From: Poindextera sp036494815
Lineage (GTDB): Bacteria > Pseudomonadota > Alphaproteobacteria > Caulobacterales > Caulobacteraceae
Direction of reading: 5' to 3'
Assembly: GCA_036494815.1 (NCBI GenBank)
Contig: DASXNV010000023.1
Coordinates: 62,001-126,000 of the forward strand
DNA: 64,000 nucleotides
Shown here: positions 1 through 9,708 of the stretch, one piece after another
Layout: every line of letters begins with the position of its first letter
Numbering within the stretch: position 1 is the first letter of the stretch
The notes under the pieces: generated by a model
Told to the model about the DNA's origin: nothing
What the model saw: only the letters and a program-made list of their open reading frames with translations
Databases searched by the model: none
Made by a program: the position numbers and the translations under genes

Positions 1-609
1 GGCGTGACCTGGTCGTGCAACGCCAAGGCCAATGTGCCCCGTGAAACCCTGAAGGTGCTCAAGGACGGTGGCCTGCGCCTGCTGCTGGTGGGCTACGAGT
101 CCGGCAACCAGCAGATCCTGTACAACATCAAGAAGGGCATGCGCATCGAGGTGGCCGAGAAGTTCACCAAGGATTGCCATGAACTGGGCATCGCCATCCA
201 CGGCACGTTCATCCTCGGCCTGCCGGGCGAGACCAAGGAGACCATCCAGGAGACGGTGAAGTGGGCGGCCAAGATCAACCCGCACACCATCCAGGTGTCG
301 CTGGCGGCGCCCTACCCCGGCACCTTCCTCTATGACCAGGCCCTGCAGAACGGCTGGCTGGACGCGGAGAACGCCGAACTGGTGGATGATCACGGCATCC
401 AGATCGCGCCGCTGCACTATCCGCACCTGAGCCACGACGAGATTTTCAACTCGGTGGAGACCTTCTACAAAGCCTTCTACTTCCGCGCCGGCAAGATCGC
501 CTCGATCGTGGGCGAGATGGTGCGCAGCCCGGACATGATGAAGCGCCGCCTGCGCGAGGGCGTGGAATTCCGTGAGTTCCTGCGCGAACGCAAGAACGCG
601 GTGGCGTAA
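1..609 (+). CDS. hpnJ: Hopanoid-associated radical SAM protein HpnJ (5' end outside window)
   Basis: This is the C-terminal 202 residues of a radical SAM protein; the reading frame is open from base 1, so the start and the CxxxCxxC cluster lie upstream. The visible part has the family's late TIM-barrel strands (GYESGNQ near residue 30, GTFILGLPGE near 70) and an APYPGT motif near 103. These match HpnJ, which acts in C35 hopanoid side-chain modification (cyclitol ether formation has been proposed). The next genes downstream are hpnK and hpnL, which supports the call. It could be another B12-less radical SAM paralogue, but the context makes HpnJ the best reading. Confidence 0.88.
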   Translation, partial: GVTWSCNAKANVPRETLKVLKDGGLRLLLVGYESGNQQILYNIKKGMRIEVAEKFTKDCHELGIAIHGTFILGLPGETKETIQETVKWAAKINPHTIQVSLAAPYPGTFLYDQALQNGWLDAENAELVDDHGIQIAPLHYPHLSHDEIFNSVETFYKAFYFRAGKIASIVGEMVRSPDMMKRRLREGVEFREFLRERKNAVA

Positions 610-649
610 GGACGCACCCCCTCTCCCCGACGGAGACGGGTCGAACGCC

Positions 650-1495
650 ATGAAGTCCCTCGTCATCACCGCGGACGATTTTGGGGCTTCCCGCCAGGTC
701 AATGAAGCGGTCGAGCAGGCCCATAGTCAGGGCGTGCTCACCGCCGCTAGCCTGATGGTCGCCGCCCCGGGCGCCGCCGATGCGGTGGAGCGTGCGCGCC
801 GCCTGCCGGGTCTTGGCGTCGGCCTGCATGTGGTGCTGGTGGATGGCCGCCCGGCGCTGCCCACGGCCCAGGTTCCCGATCTGGTGGGCGCTGACGGTCA
901 GTTCCGCACCGACATGGTCCGCGCCGGTCTGACCCTGTTCTTCAACCTCGCCGCCCAACGGCAGCTCGAGGCGGAGATCACCGCCCAGTTCGAAGCCTTC
1001 GCCGCCACGGGCCTGCCCCTGGACCACGTCAACGCCCACAAGCACTTTCACCTGCACCCGACCATAGCCGGCCTGATCCTGAAGATCGGCAAGCGCTTCG
1101 GCATGCGCGCCGCACGGCTGCCCATGGAGCCGCGCGACGTATTGGCCCAGGTCGAGCCGGACGCCTATGCGGCCGAACCGGTGGTGGACCTGTGGGCGGC
1201 CCTGGCGCGCCGCCGCTTTCGCCGCGCCGGCCTGGTCGTGCCCGATCAGGTGTTCGGCCTGCGCTGGTCCGGCGCGCTGAGCGCCGAGCGCCTGGCGGGG
1301 ATCATCGCCCATCTTCCGCCAGGCCTAAGCGAGATCTACCTGCATCCCGCGACGGGCGCCTATCCCGGCTGCGCGCCAGACTATCGGTATGCGGAGGAGC
1401 TGGCGGCGCTGATCTCCCCGGCGGCGATCGAGGCGGCGGCCGAGCCGGATTTGCGGCGCGGCCGCTTCCTGGACTTCGCGAGCGCCTGTCCATGA
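650..1495 (+). CDS. hpnK: Hopanoid biosynthesis protein HpnK (YdjC/ChbG-like deacetylase fold)
   Basis: A 281-aa protein of the YdjC-like carbohydrate deacetylase superfamily. Visible metal-site residues are the Asp pair in TADDFG (residues 9-10), His60 in GLHVVL and the His-rich stretch HVNAHKHFHLHP (126-137), with a later YLHPATG motif. In hopanoid producers HpnK is proposed to deacetylate an N-acetylglucosaminyl hopanoid made by HpnI. The ATG at 650 was chosen because the family begins directly with MKSLVITADDFG; a longer upstream reading overlaps hpnJ and is not conserved-looking. Its stop overlaps the hpnL start by 4 nt (ATGA), so the two are probably translationally coupled. Confidence 0.9.
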   Translation: MKSLVITADDFGASRQVNEAVEQAHSQGVLTAASLMVAAPGAADAVERARRLPGLGVGLHVVLVDGRPALPTAQVPDLVGADGQFRTDMVRAGLTLFFNLAAQRQLEAEITAQFEAFAATGLPLDHVNAHKHFHLHPTIAGLILKIGKRFGMRAARLPMEPRDVLAQVEPDAYAAEPVVDLWAALARRRFRRAGLVVPDQVFGLRWSGALSAERLAGIIAHLPPGLSEIYLHPATGAYPGCAPDYRYAEELAALISPAAIEAAAEPDLRRGRFLDFASACP

Positions 1496-2477
1496 AGATT
1501 GGCGTCATTCTCACCGCTATCGTGGGCCTGGCCCTAGCCACCGCGGTCATCGGCTATTTCGGCTTCGGCGCGGTCCTGAAAGCCCTGGAGGCCATAGGTT
1601 GGCACAGCTTCGCGGTCCTGTGCGCCTATAGCCTGCTGCCGATCCTGATCCTGGGCTCGGCCTGGTTCGTGCTGGCCGATCAGCCGCCGGCCCGGTTCGG
1701 GGTGTTCGTCTGGGCCCGGATGGTGCGCGACGCCGCAGCTGAGCACCTGCCCTTCTCGCAGTTCGGCGGTTTCGTCATCGGCGCGCGGGCGGCGATCCTG
1801 CATGGGGTCACCGCCACCCAGGCCTTCTCGACCACGGTGGTGGACGCCACCGCCGAACTGATCGCCCAGATCGTCTTCATCGGCCTCGGCGTCGGTGTCC
1901 TGGCCTTCAGGCTGGGCGCCCGGTCCACCCACGATCGCCTGTTGTGGATTGGCCTGATCAGCGTCGGCCTGTGCGCCGTGGGCGCAGGCGCCTTTATCCT
2001 GCTCCAGCGCAACAGCTCAGGCTTGATCGAGAAACTGGCGGCGCGGTTCCTGCCCGGTTCCGTGGCCCAGGCCAGCGCCGTAGCCCAGGGGATGAGCGCC
2101 CTTTACGACCAGCCCGCGCGCATCGCGGCGGCCGTGGCCCTGCATTTCGCCGCCTGGACGGCCAGCGCCACCGGCGCGTGGATCGCCCTGCGCCTGACCG
2201 GGGTCGAACTGGGCCTGGTCGACGTCCTGGCCATCGAGAGCCTCTTGGGCGCGGTGCGCAGCGCCGCCTTCGCCGCGCCCATGGCCATCGGCGTGCAAGA
2301 GGCCGGCTATGCCCTTGTTGGGCCTTTATTCGGGCTCAATGCGGACATGGCGCTCGCCCTGTCCTTGTTGAAACGGGCGCGTGACCTGGCCATCGGCCTG
2401 CCCGCCCTGCTGGTGTGGCAGGGGTTCGAGGCCAAGAGGCTGATTGGCGGCGCCCTGGATGGCGCTGGAGGAGCGCC

Positions 2478-2481
<4 letters not shown>
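1492..2481 (+). CDS. hpnL: Hopanoid-associated membrane protein HpnL
   Basis: A 329-aa integral membrane protein with about eight hydrophobic segments, the first at residues 3-25. It resembles the lysylphosphatidylglycerol synthase transmembrane region (UPF0104-type) that defines HpnL. Its precise role in hopanoid biology is not settled; proposals include transport or trafficking of the lipid. The start at 1492 overlaps the hpnK stop, and its own stop overlaps the mtnA start, so hpnK-hpnL-mtnA form one chain of 4-nt overlaps. A longer in-frame reading beginning inside hpnK is low-complexity Arg/Gly/Pro and was discarded. Confidence 0.88.
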
Positions 2482-3553
<1,072 letters not shown>

Positions 3554-3572
<19 letters not shown>

Positions 3573-3865
3573 ACTTCGGAGTCATCGGGACGGTATTCGA
3601 ATTCGACCAGATAGACGTTCTCACCGGGACCGTGCTTGGCCACCTTCAGCAGATCGACGACACCGGCGAAACCGGAACGTCGGGCGAGCGCGGGGGTGAT
3701 ATCGGCGATCGTGATCTGGCGAAGATCCGTGACCTCGACGGCGCCGGATCCCAGGCGATAGCAGCCGCCGATCTTGACGTGCGGCCTTTGCCAAATGCGC
3801 ACGCTGCAAGTGATCTCTCCGCGGATGATCGGCTGTTGAAGGCGCTTGGTGAAGGTCATCGGCAT
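3554..3865 (-). CDS. Small ASCH/PUA-like domain protein
   Basis: A 103-aa protein whose layout resembles an ASCH domain: an N-terminal KRLQQPIIRGEITCSVR segment like the family's RPEWAxxIxxGxKtvtlR box, a strand giving GGCYRLGSGAVEV, and a C-terminal YLVEFEY strand. ASCH proteins are PUA-related and are thought to bind RNA or modified nucleosides, some acting as amidohydrolases; no exact substrate can be named. It is convergent with mtnA and overlaps its last 19 nt. Two Met codons (3865 and 3859) could start it and neither has a strong ribosome binding site. Confidence 0.65.
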
Positions 3866-3947
3866 GACGTTGAAGTCTCGGAATACAACACCTTACCGGA
3901 TCTCGACCCAAGCGCTCCGTTTCAAGATCAGGCGCTCGGATGAACCC

Positions 3948-4739
3948 CTATCGAGCGACCATCCCCCCATCGATGATCAGTTCCGTACCCGTCACGTACC
4001 GCGACTCGTCCGACGCCAAGTAGACTACCCCCAGCGCAATATCCCTGGGCAAGCCCTTCACGCCCAACGGCGTCGAGATGGCGGTGATCGCATCCAGGTC
4101 GATGCGGTTGGCGCCGCCAGGTAGGGCGCCGCCGATTCCGGCCGATATCGAGTCCCAGATGGCGGTCTCAATGATGCCCGGATGCACGGAATTGACGCGC
4201 ACCCCGTCCTTCAGCGCCGCGCATTCCAGGGCCACCGATTTGGTGAACAGCCGCACGGCCCCCTTGGTCGCCGAATAGGCCGCCAGGTTGGGCGAGCCGA
4301 CCATACCCGCCACCGACGAGATGTTGATCACCGAGCCGCCGCCACCCGCGCGCATCAGCGGCAGCGCGTGTTTGACGCCCAGGAACACGCCCTCCACATT
4401 GATCGATTGCTGGCGGCGGAAATCCGCCAGGGTCATTTCGGTGATCGGCCCGCCGATGCCGATGCCGGCGTTGCTGACCAGGATATCGAGTCGACCGAAC
4501 TGGTCCTTGATGGCGGCGATGGTGGCGATCCAGACCTCTTCCTGGGTCACGTCCTGGGTGAGATAGATGGCCTCGCCGCCCGCCTGGCGGATCGTGGTGA
4601 CAGTTTCCTGGCCCAGGGTGTTCTGCACGTCGGTGACCACCACCGTGGCCCCCTCGGCCGCCAGGGCCTCGGCGCAACCCCGGCCGATGCCGCTCGCCCC
4701 GCCCGTGACCAAGGCGATCTTTCCGCTGACGCGTCCCAT
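3948..4739 (-). CDS. SDR family oxidoreductase
   Basis: A 263-aa classical short-chain dehydrogenase. TGGASGIG (12-19) is the dinucleotide loop, SNAG lies at 89-92 and the catalytic set is Ser142, Tyr155, Lys159. Asp37 after the second beta strand suggests NAD rather than NADP. The substrate cannot be read from sequence. It stands alone, with 143 nt upstream that include an AT-rich patch (4800-4810) that could hold the -10 region. Confidence 0.88.
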   Translation of the reverse strand: MGRVSGKIALVTGGASGIGRGCAEALAAEGATVVVTDVQNTLGQETVTTIRQAGGEAIYLTQDVTQEEVWIATIAAIKDQFGRLDILVSNAGIGIGGPITEMTLADFRRQQSINVEGVFLGVKHALPLMRAGGGGSVINISSVAGMVGSPNLAAYSATKGAVRLFTKSVALECAALKDGVRVNSVHPGIIETAIWDSISAGIGGALPGGANRIDLDAITAISTPLGVKGLPRDIALGVVYLASDESRYVTGTELIIDGGMVAR

Positions 4740-4883
4740 GTTCGTTCCTTCCCGCAGTTTTGACTGGCTTGGCCGCGACTCTCGAATCGTCGCCGCGTTG
4801 TTATATTATCGCCAGTCACCTAAGCCGGCCGGGCGCTTGTGGCGATCATTTTTCTGGACCCCGGTTTTCTGCACTCAGGCCGA

Positions 4884-5675
4884 TCAGGCGCCGATCTCGT
4901 AGAAGGCGTAGAATAGGGCGACCGGCGCGTTGGTGATCAGCGGCTGGATCGGAAAGGCCAGCCAGGGCGCGGCGGCGTCCAGATCCACGAAATTTTGCAG
5001 AAAAGCGCGGCGCCGATCGGGTTTGACGGCCTCTCGCCTGTCCAGGAACTGGCCCCAGCTTGAGCTGCCGTTCAGCCGGCGTGGTCCGACCATCGGGGTT
5101 CTCGATCGCCCGTATTCCGGCGGGAACAGCCGGCGATAGGCTTCGAGATTGTAGAGCCACGAGCCGCCCCTGACCTGCATGGCCGAGGGATGCGCCTGGC
5201 GAATAAAGGCGAACATGGACATCAGTTCGCGCCGTCTGTCCGGCATCTTCGCCCGGCTGAGCGGACCCGGGTCGTCAGGGGCGTCCTTGTTGAGGAAATG
5301 AATGCGCACCACGCCTGCGTCATCGGGCGGATCGCTGCTGAAACAGCCGAAGGACTTGCGATTGGTCGGCGGCCTTTCTTCAGGAAGGCCGGCGAAAAAG
5401 GCTTTGGTCCAGGCCAGGCGCCGCGCGGTCGAGCCAAGGCGGTCCAGCGGCTCGGCATAGCGTAGCCAGGTCTCGGAGGGCGGCCCGTCCTCCACGGCGC
5501 CCAGGCCAAAACGCTTGTGGAAATTGGTGTAGCGCGCCACCGCCTCGGGCAGCGAAAGGGACGCCAGGTCCGCCAGCCGTTCGGCGAACAGCAGCTGCAG
5601 TTCGAAATAGTCGTTCAGCCGCTCCGCCCTGGCGAGCCGGTGGGCGTCCACCGCATTTTGCGCTTCAACCTGCAT
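4884..5675 (-). CDS. Conserved-looking protein of unknown function, coupled to amino acid lyases
   Basis: A 263-aa soluble protein I do not recognise. It is rich in aromatic residues and Arg, with segments ARYTNFHKRFG near 50, IHFLNKD near 126 and GGSWLYNLEAYRRLFPPEYG near 170; no signal peptide or membrane segment is seen. The ATG at 5675 was chosen because it sits 4 nt after the stop of the upstream dehydratase gene, whereas a longer in-frame reading runs antisense-like through that gene. The tight spacing puts it in the same operon as the dehydratase and the DSD1-type enzyme, so a role linked to hydroxy-amino acids is possible. The fold and activity are unknown. Confidence 0.7.
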   Translation of the reverse strand: MQVEAQNAVDAHRLARAERLNDYFELQLLFAERLADLASLSLPEAVARYTNFHKRFGLGAVEDGPPSETWLRYAEPLDRLGSTARRLAWTKAFFAGLPEERPPTNRKSFGCFSSDPPDDAGVVRIHFLNKDAPDDPGPLSRAKMPDRRRELMSMFAFIRQAHPSAMQVRGGSWLYNLEAYRRLFPPEYGRSRTPMVGPRRLNGSSSWGQFLDRREAVKPDRRRAFLQNFVDLDAAAPWLAFPIQPLITNAPVALFYAFYEIGA

Positions 5676-5679
5676 CCGG

Positions 5680-6657
5680 CTAAGCCGTGGCCTCTCCCAG
5701 GATTTCGGCCAAAATGTCGAGGTCCACATTGCCGCCGCTGAGCACGGCGACCGAACGGGACAGGTCCCCGCCCCGCTTGAGGGCCCCGGCCGCGGCCACC
5801 GCCCCACTGGGCTCAGCCACCAGCTTGGCGCCGGCGGCGATGGCGCGCATGGCGCTGCGGATCTCGGCTTCGGAGACTGTGATGATCTCATCCACATAGC
5901 TGCGGATGTGAGGCCAGGTCAGATCGCCCAGCTGTTGCACGCGCAGCCCGTCGGCGATGGTTCGCGTGACCTCCTGCGCCGACAGCGCCACGATCCGGCC
6001 GGCGCGCAGGCTCTGGGCCGCATCGTCGGCCAGTTCCGGCTCAACCCCGATCACCCGCACGGCGGGATTCAGCTGCTTGACCGCCGCCGCCAGGCCGCCG
6101 AGTAGGCCACCGCCCGAGACCGGCGCGAACACGGTATCGACATCCGCCGCCGCGCCCAGGATCTCCAGGCCGATGGTTCCTGTGCCTTCCATGATCGCCC
6201 GCGCGTCAAAAGGCGGAATCAGGATGTAGCCGTGGGCGGCCTGCAGGGCCTGGGCGCGAGCGGCGCGCTCGGCGCTGGCCGGGCCGACTATGACGACCTC
6301 GGCGCCCCAACGTCGGGTGCCCTCCAGCTTCGCGCGGGGAGCGTTATCCGGCATGACAATGACCGCGCGCACCCCCAGCCTGTGGGCCGCGTAGGAAACC
6401 GCCTGGGCGTGGTTGCCGCTGGAATAGGCGATGACGCCCCGCGCACGCTCGGCGTCGGTCAAAGACAGGATGGCGTTGAAGGCCCCACGCAGCTTGAACG
6501 CCCCGATCGGATGCAGGCTCTCGGCCTTGAGCCGAAGGCCGATAGGGATCAGCCGGACCAAAGGCGTGGCGTTCACATGCGGCGCGATCCGCGTGGCGGC
6601 GGCGCGGATCGCCTTCAGCGAGATCAATTCCTCAGTCGTGCAGGCGGGCGCATTCAT
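5680..6657 (-). CDS. PLP-dependent threonine/serine dehydratase
   Basis: A 325-aa fold-type II PLP enzyme without the C-terminal ACT regulatory domain, so the catabolic or serine-racemase-like type. Lys55 in GAFKLRGA is the PLP lysine, SSGNHAQ (79-85) binds the substrate carboxylate and SGGGLLGG (181-188) cradles the phosphate. It would deaminate L-threonine or L-serine; hydroxyaspartate dehydratases are close relatives and cannot be excluded. It overlaps the upstream DSD1-type gene by 4 nt and is followed after 4 nt by the unknown 263-aa gene. Confidence 0.88.
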   Translation of the reverse strand: MNAPACTTEELISLKAIRAAATRIAPHVNATPLVRLIPIGLRLKAESLHPIGAFKLRGAFNAILSLTDAERARGVIAYSSGNHAQAVSYAAHRLGVRAVIVMPDNAPRAKLEGTRRWGAEVVIVGPASAERAARAQALQAAHGYILIPPFDARAIMEGTGTIGLEILGAAADVDTVFAPVSGGGLLGGLAAAVKQLNPAVRVIGVEPELADDAAQSLRAGRIVALSAQEVTRTIADGLRVQQLGDLTWPHIRSYVDEIITVSEAEIRSAMRAIAAGAKLVAEPSGAVAAAGALKRGGDLSRSVAVLSGGNVDLDILAEILGEATA

Positions 6658-7880
6658 GGCTGGTTGGTCTCCGCGAACTGAACATCGGTGTTGCGGCGGC
6701 GGGCGTCGATCGGCCAGACCTCCGCCGAGCCGTCTTCGTCCGCCACGTAGAGCGCGTCATAGAGGTTGACGGTGGGATCGCAGTGGCCCGGCTGCAACCA
6801 GACCACGTCGCCCACGCGCGGCGCGTCCTCAGGCCAGGCGAAGGCGGGATCGGCGTTCAGAACCGCGACGGCGTCAGCCCCGCCTGCCCCCGCCTGCTTG
6901 AGCGCCTCGGTAGCCAGGGGGTGATAGATGGCGCCATGTTCGTCGCCCATGGATCGCCAGCGCGAGCCGGGCGCCGCACCGTGGAGCGGCCGCGCGGGCG
7001 GGCCGTCGACGCTGAACGCCTTGAGGCCCGCATCGATGGTGACGTGGGATTTGTGCCTGGCGGAGACCACGCTGGCCGCGACCAGCAACGCCGGTTGAAA
7101 CGGCCACGCGCCGCCGTCCGGCGCGCCGCAGTCATCATATTCCACGTCCATGAAGGCGTAGGAGCCAGCCTGCAGCTCGTTGAACACGCCGGACGCCAGG
7201 TCCGTGACATAGGTGCCGGTGCCGCCTCCGGTGACGATCTCGGGCGCAAGGCCGGCGACCGCCAGATCGGCGACAATGTCTTTTAGCCGCACCAGAGCGC
7301 TTGTGGTCCCCGCCCGCCGCTGGTCCACATCCGCCAGGTGCTGTAGGTGGCCGAGATAGGCCTGGATGCCGGCATAGGTCAGGCTTTCGGAGCGCTGGAT
7401 GGCCTTGGCCAAGGTGATCGCATCGGCGGGATCGGCGCCGGCGCGGTGCAAGCCAAGATCGAGGTCGACCACCACCCGCAGCCGCGAGCCATTTGCATGG
7501 GCGGCCTTGGACAATTGCTCGATCTGCCCCTCATCGTCGACCACCACGGCGATTTCGGCGCCGTCGGACGCCAATTCGGCAAGCCGCTTGGCGCCCCAGG
7601 GCGCCACCGGGGCGGTGACCAGCAGGTCACGCACGCCGGCCTTGGCGTAGACCTCGGCCTCGCCGACAGTCTGGCAGCACAGGCCCTTGGCTCCCAGCTC
7701 AATCTGCAATCGGCCGAGTTGCGAGCATTTGTGCATCTTGCCATGGGCGCGCAGGCTCACCCCGGCCGCGTCGCAAAATCCCTGCATGGTCCGAAGATTG
7801 TGCAAAAGCGCCGCGCGCCGCACCACCAGGGCCGGGGTCATGGGCGGCTTGAAGTTATCGAACAGAGCTTCTTGGGTCAT
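6654..7880 (-). CDS. DSD1-family PLP enzyme (D-serine/D-threonine lyase or hydroxyaspartate aldolase)
   Basis: A 408-aa fold-type III (alanine-racemase-like) enzyme. Lys48 in RAHGKMHK is the expected PLP lysine, and a C-terminal His366-Cys367 in GHCDPTVNLYD matches the metal site of eukaryote-like D-serine dehydratases and D-threonine aldolases. Family members act on D-serine, D-threonine or 3-hydroxyaspartate and need a divalent metal. It overlaps the L-type Thr/Ser dehydratase gene by 4 nt, so the two probably act on the same or mirror-image beta-hydroxy amino acids. The exact substrate is not decided by sequence. Confidence 0.85.
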   Translation of the reverse strand: MTQEALFDNFKPPMTPALVVRRAALLHNLRTMQGFCDAAGVSLRAHGKMHKCSQLGRLQIELGAKGLCCQTVGEAEVYAKAGVRDLLVTAPVAPWGAKRLAELASDGAEIAVVVDDEGQIEQLSKAAHANGSRLRVVVDLDLGLHRAGADPADAITLAKAIQRSESLTYAGIQAYLGHLQHLADVDQRRAGTTSALVRLKDIVADLAVAGLAPEIVTGGGTGTYVTDLASGVFNELQAGSYAFMDVEYDDCGAPDGGAWPFQPALLVAASVVSARHKSHVTIDAGLKAFSVDGPPARPLHGAAPGSRWRSMGDEHGAIYHPLATEALKQAGAGGADAVAVLNADPAFAWPEDAPRVGDVVWLQPGHCDPTVNLYDALYVADEDGSAEVWPIDARRRNTDVQFAETNQP

Positions 7881-7886
7881 ACAGGC

Positions 7887-8312
7887 TCACCCTTGCTCGC
7901 TGGGCGTTACGTGGAAATGGCCGTGCAGGTTGGCGATCGGGCGCGAACGCGCCTCCTGCCAGGCCTCCACATAGACATTGGCCACACGGCGCCCCAGGCG
8001 CTTGATTTCGGCGCGGGCGAAGGTGTCCACTGGCCGGCCGCTGCGCAGATAGCCCACGGTGACATCGATCGGCTTGGGCTGGCGCGCCAGGCCCTGGGTG
8101 ATCGACAATTGCGCCAAGGCGGTCATTTCCAGCAGCGCCCCCAGCACCCCGCCATGGATGGCCGGCAGGGAGGTGTTGCCGATCAGATGCGGCGAGAAAG
8201 GCAGGATCACGGTCATCTCGTCACCAGCCAGTTCAGCGCGCACGCCCAGGAAACGGGCATAGGGAATGCGGGCCAAGGTGGTGCGAAGGCGCTCGGCGGC
8301 TTCGGCGCTCAT
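7887..8312 (-). CDS. PaaI-type hotdog thioesterase
   Basis: A 141-aa hotdog-fold protein. The HGG motif at 53-55 followed by Glu62 (HGGVLGALLE) is the PaaI active-site pattern, so hydrolysis of an acyl- or aryl-CoA is expected. An in-frame TTG at 8390 would add 26 residues, but the ATG at 8312 has a good GGGAGAGG ribosome binding site and gives the usual family length, so it was chosen. It is followed by a second, related thioesterase gene upstream at 8395, and lies 6 nt before the DSD1 gene. Confidence 0.85.
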   Translation of the reverse strand: MSAEAAERLRTTLARIPYARFLGVRAELAGDEMTVILPFSPHLIGNTSLPAIHGGVLGALLEMTALAQLSITQGLARQPKPIDVTVGYLRSGRPVDTFARAEIKRLGRRVANVYVEAWQEARSRPIANLHGHFHVTPSEQG

Positions 8313-8394
8313 CAGGCGACCTCTCCCTCGCACGAGCTCGTCCGGTAGGGTGAGTGGGCGTCGGTCCCGCGCCACCGTTGTGATCGCCAACGTC

Positions 8395-8871
8395 TCATGG
8401 CCGCGCCTCGTCCACCACGGGATCGACTGGAGGCGGCAGGCCAGCGGTGTTGATCATGAAGGCGGCCTGGGCCGTGGCTACGGGATCGTCGGGATCGCGG
8501 TCATAGGCGGTGGCGCGGACGAAGGCGACCGAGCGGGTGATACGGTAACAATGCGCCCTGGCGTGCACATCCAGGCCAGGCTCGGCCGCACGCATATAGT
8601 CGATGCGCAGGTCCAGGGTGGCGATGGGCCGTGGCTCGCCCAGCGCGGCCATCACCGCCTGGCCCGAGGCGTGATCCAGCAGCGTGGTCACCACCCCGCC
8701 GGCGATTACCCCGGTGTCCGGATCACCGACGATGTCGAGGCTGTAGGGCAGTTTGAGCAGCGCCACGTCCGCTTCCAGCGCTACGGTGACCATGCCCAGG
8801 GCCAGGGCCTGCGGGCACTCGTTGGACATGCGGTCGGCGACAGCGCGCAGGGTTTCAAGCGAAGTGGTCAT
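8395..8871 (-). CDS. PaaI-type hotdog thioesterase, variant active site
   Basis: A 158-aa hotdog-fold protein related to its downstream neighbour. The usual HGG is replaced by AGG (GVIAGGVVTTLLDHASG, near 55-71), while the acidic residue appears as Asp66. Loss of the His suggests altered catalysis but this variant is common in the family. The ATG at 8871 has AAGGA five nt upstream; a longer reading from 8907 lacks such a site. Probably co-transcribed with the next thioesterase and, through it, with the lyase operon. Confidence 0.82.
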   Translation of the reverse strand: MTTSLETLRAVADRMSNECPQALALGMVTVALEADVALLKLPYSLDIVGDPDTGVIAGGVVTTLLDHASGQAVMAALGEPRPIATLDLRIDYMRAAEPGLDVHARAHCYRITRSVAFVRATAYDRDPDDPVATAQAAFMINTAGLPPPVDPVVDEARP

Positions 8872-8952
8872 GAGATCCTTTAGAGCGCCCGTCGCGCCTT
8901 GGCGCAACTGGGGCGGACGCTCGTGTGCGCAGCGGTAGCAACAGGGCCGGCG

Positions 8953-9570
8953 TCATTGGGCTTTCGCGCCCTGGCGTGAGCGATAGAGCTGCTCGCTAGC
9001 CGCCCGCAGATCGCCTCGAACCCCTCGCCGCACCGACGACAGCCCTTCCAGCACCACCCGGTCGGGCCGCAGAAATCTGTGCTCGAGCCGATATCCGATA
9101 TCGTAGACGGCGTTGTCGGTGCGGGTGTCTCCATCGGCCAGATAGGTGGTGGAAACGCCCACAGGCAGGCGCAGGTCGCCGCCGTCACCACCCGACTTGC
9201 CCGCCGCTTTGCGCAGGCCGCTGTCGATCCAGCTGGCTTCGATGCGCGCCGCCCCCGTGGTCTCGACCGGCTTGTCCCGGATATCGGCGGGAAAGAAGAA
9301 CACCTGGCTCTGGATCGGCTGATCGGGATGAACCGGGCTTAGCCGGATGCGACCGCCATCGGCGTCCGCTGTCCCCACGAGCACGAAGGCGGGCGCGGCG
9401 GCGGCCCGCTGATCGGCGACCGCCTGCGCTTTTTCCGCCAGGCGCCGCTCGGTGTGATTGTCCCAGAAATTGAGGATCGCGATGATCACGGCGGCCACCC
9501 CGACCACCTCGCTGATTCGGATCCATGACCACCAGGCTCTACGGCCCGACGCGGACGGCTTCTCGTTCAC
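8953..9570 (-). CDS. Membrane-anchored protein of unknown function
   Basis: A 205-aa protein with one N-terminal membrane segment (about residues 20-34, VVGVAAVIIAILNFW), a short charged helix and then a soluble domain of about 150 residues rich in beta-type sequence. No family is recognised. The GTG at 9570 was chosen because it directly precedes the charged and hydrophobic leader; an upstream in-frame start at 9693 gives an Arg/Ala-rich stretch that looks non-coding and reaches into the divergent promoter region. Divergent from the DUF6491 gene. Confidence 0.6.
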   Translation of the reverse strand: MNEKPSASGRRAWWSWIRISEVVGVAAVIIAILNFWDNHTERRLAEKAQAVADQRAAAAPAFVLVGTADADGGRIRLSPVHPDQPIQSQVFFFPADIRDKPVETTGAARIEASWIDSGLRKAAGKSGGDGGDLRLPVGVSTTYLADGDTRTDNAVYDIGYRLEHRFLRPDRVVLEGLSSVRRGVRGDLRAASEQLYRSRQGAKAQ

Positions 9571-9708
9571 GGATGTCGCTCTCGATCCCTGTTGCCGCCC
9601 TGCTCTAGCGCGAGCGATGGCCGCCCGCCAGCGCTCTGCTTGAACGATTGACAAGTGGCCGCCGAAGCCCAATCTCATTCGGGTGGGGCGCAAACCAATG
9701 AGGATGCC

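Noticed and set aside
446..1312. Long minus-strand open frame opposite hpnJ/hpnK
   Set aside because: High-GC shadow of the hpn genes: Gly/Ala/Arg/His-rich, no domain, no ribosome binding site.
4777..4788. Two GANTC sites (GACTC, GAATC) within 12 bp before the SDR gene
   Set aside because: No link between this SDR and the cell cycle is visible; without methylation data it is only a coincidence of short motifs.
5680..7880. Beta-hydroxyaspartate cycle (bhc) genes
   Set aside because: Only the dehydratase and aldolase-like enzymes are present; no iminosuccinate reductase or aspartate-glyoxylate aminotransferase lies next to them, so the pathway name is not justified.
8313..8390. N-terminal extension of the thioesterase from TTG 8390
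   Set aside because: The ATG at 8312 has the better ribosome binding site and gives normal family length; the extra region looks like intergenic repeat.
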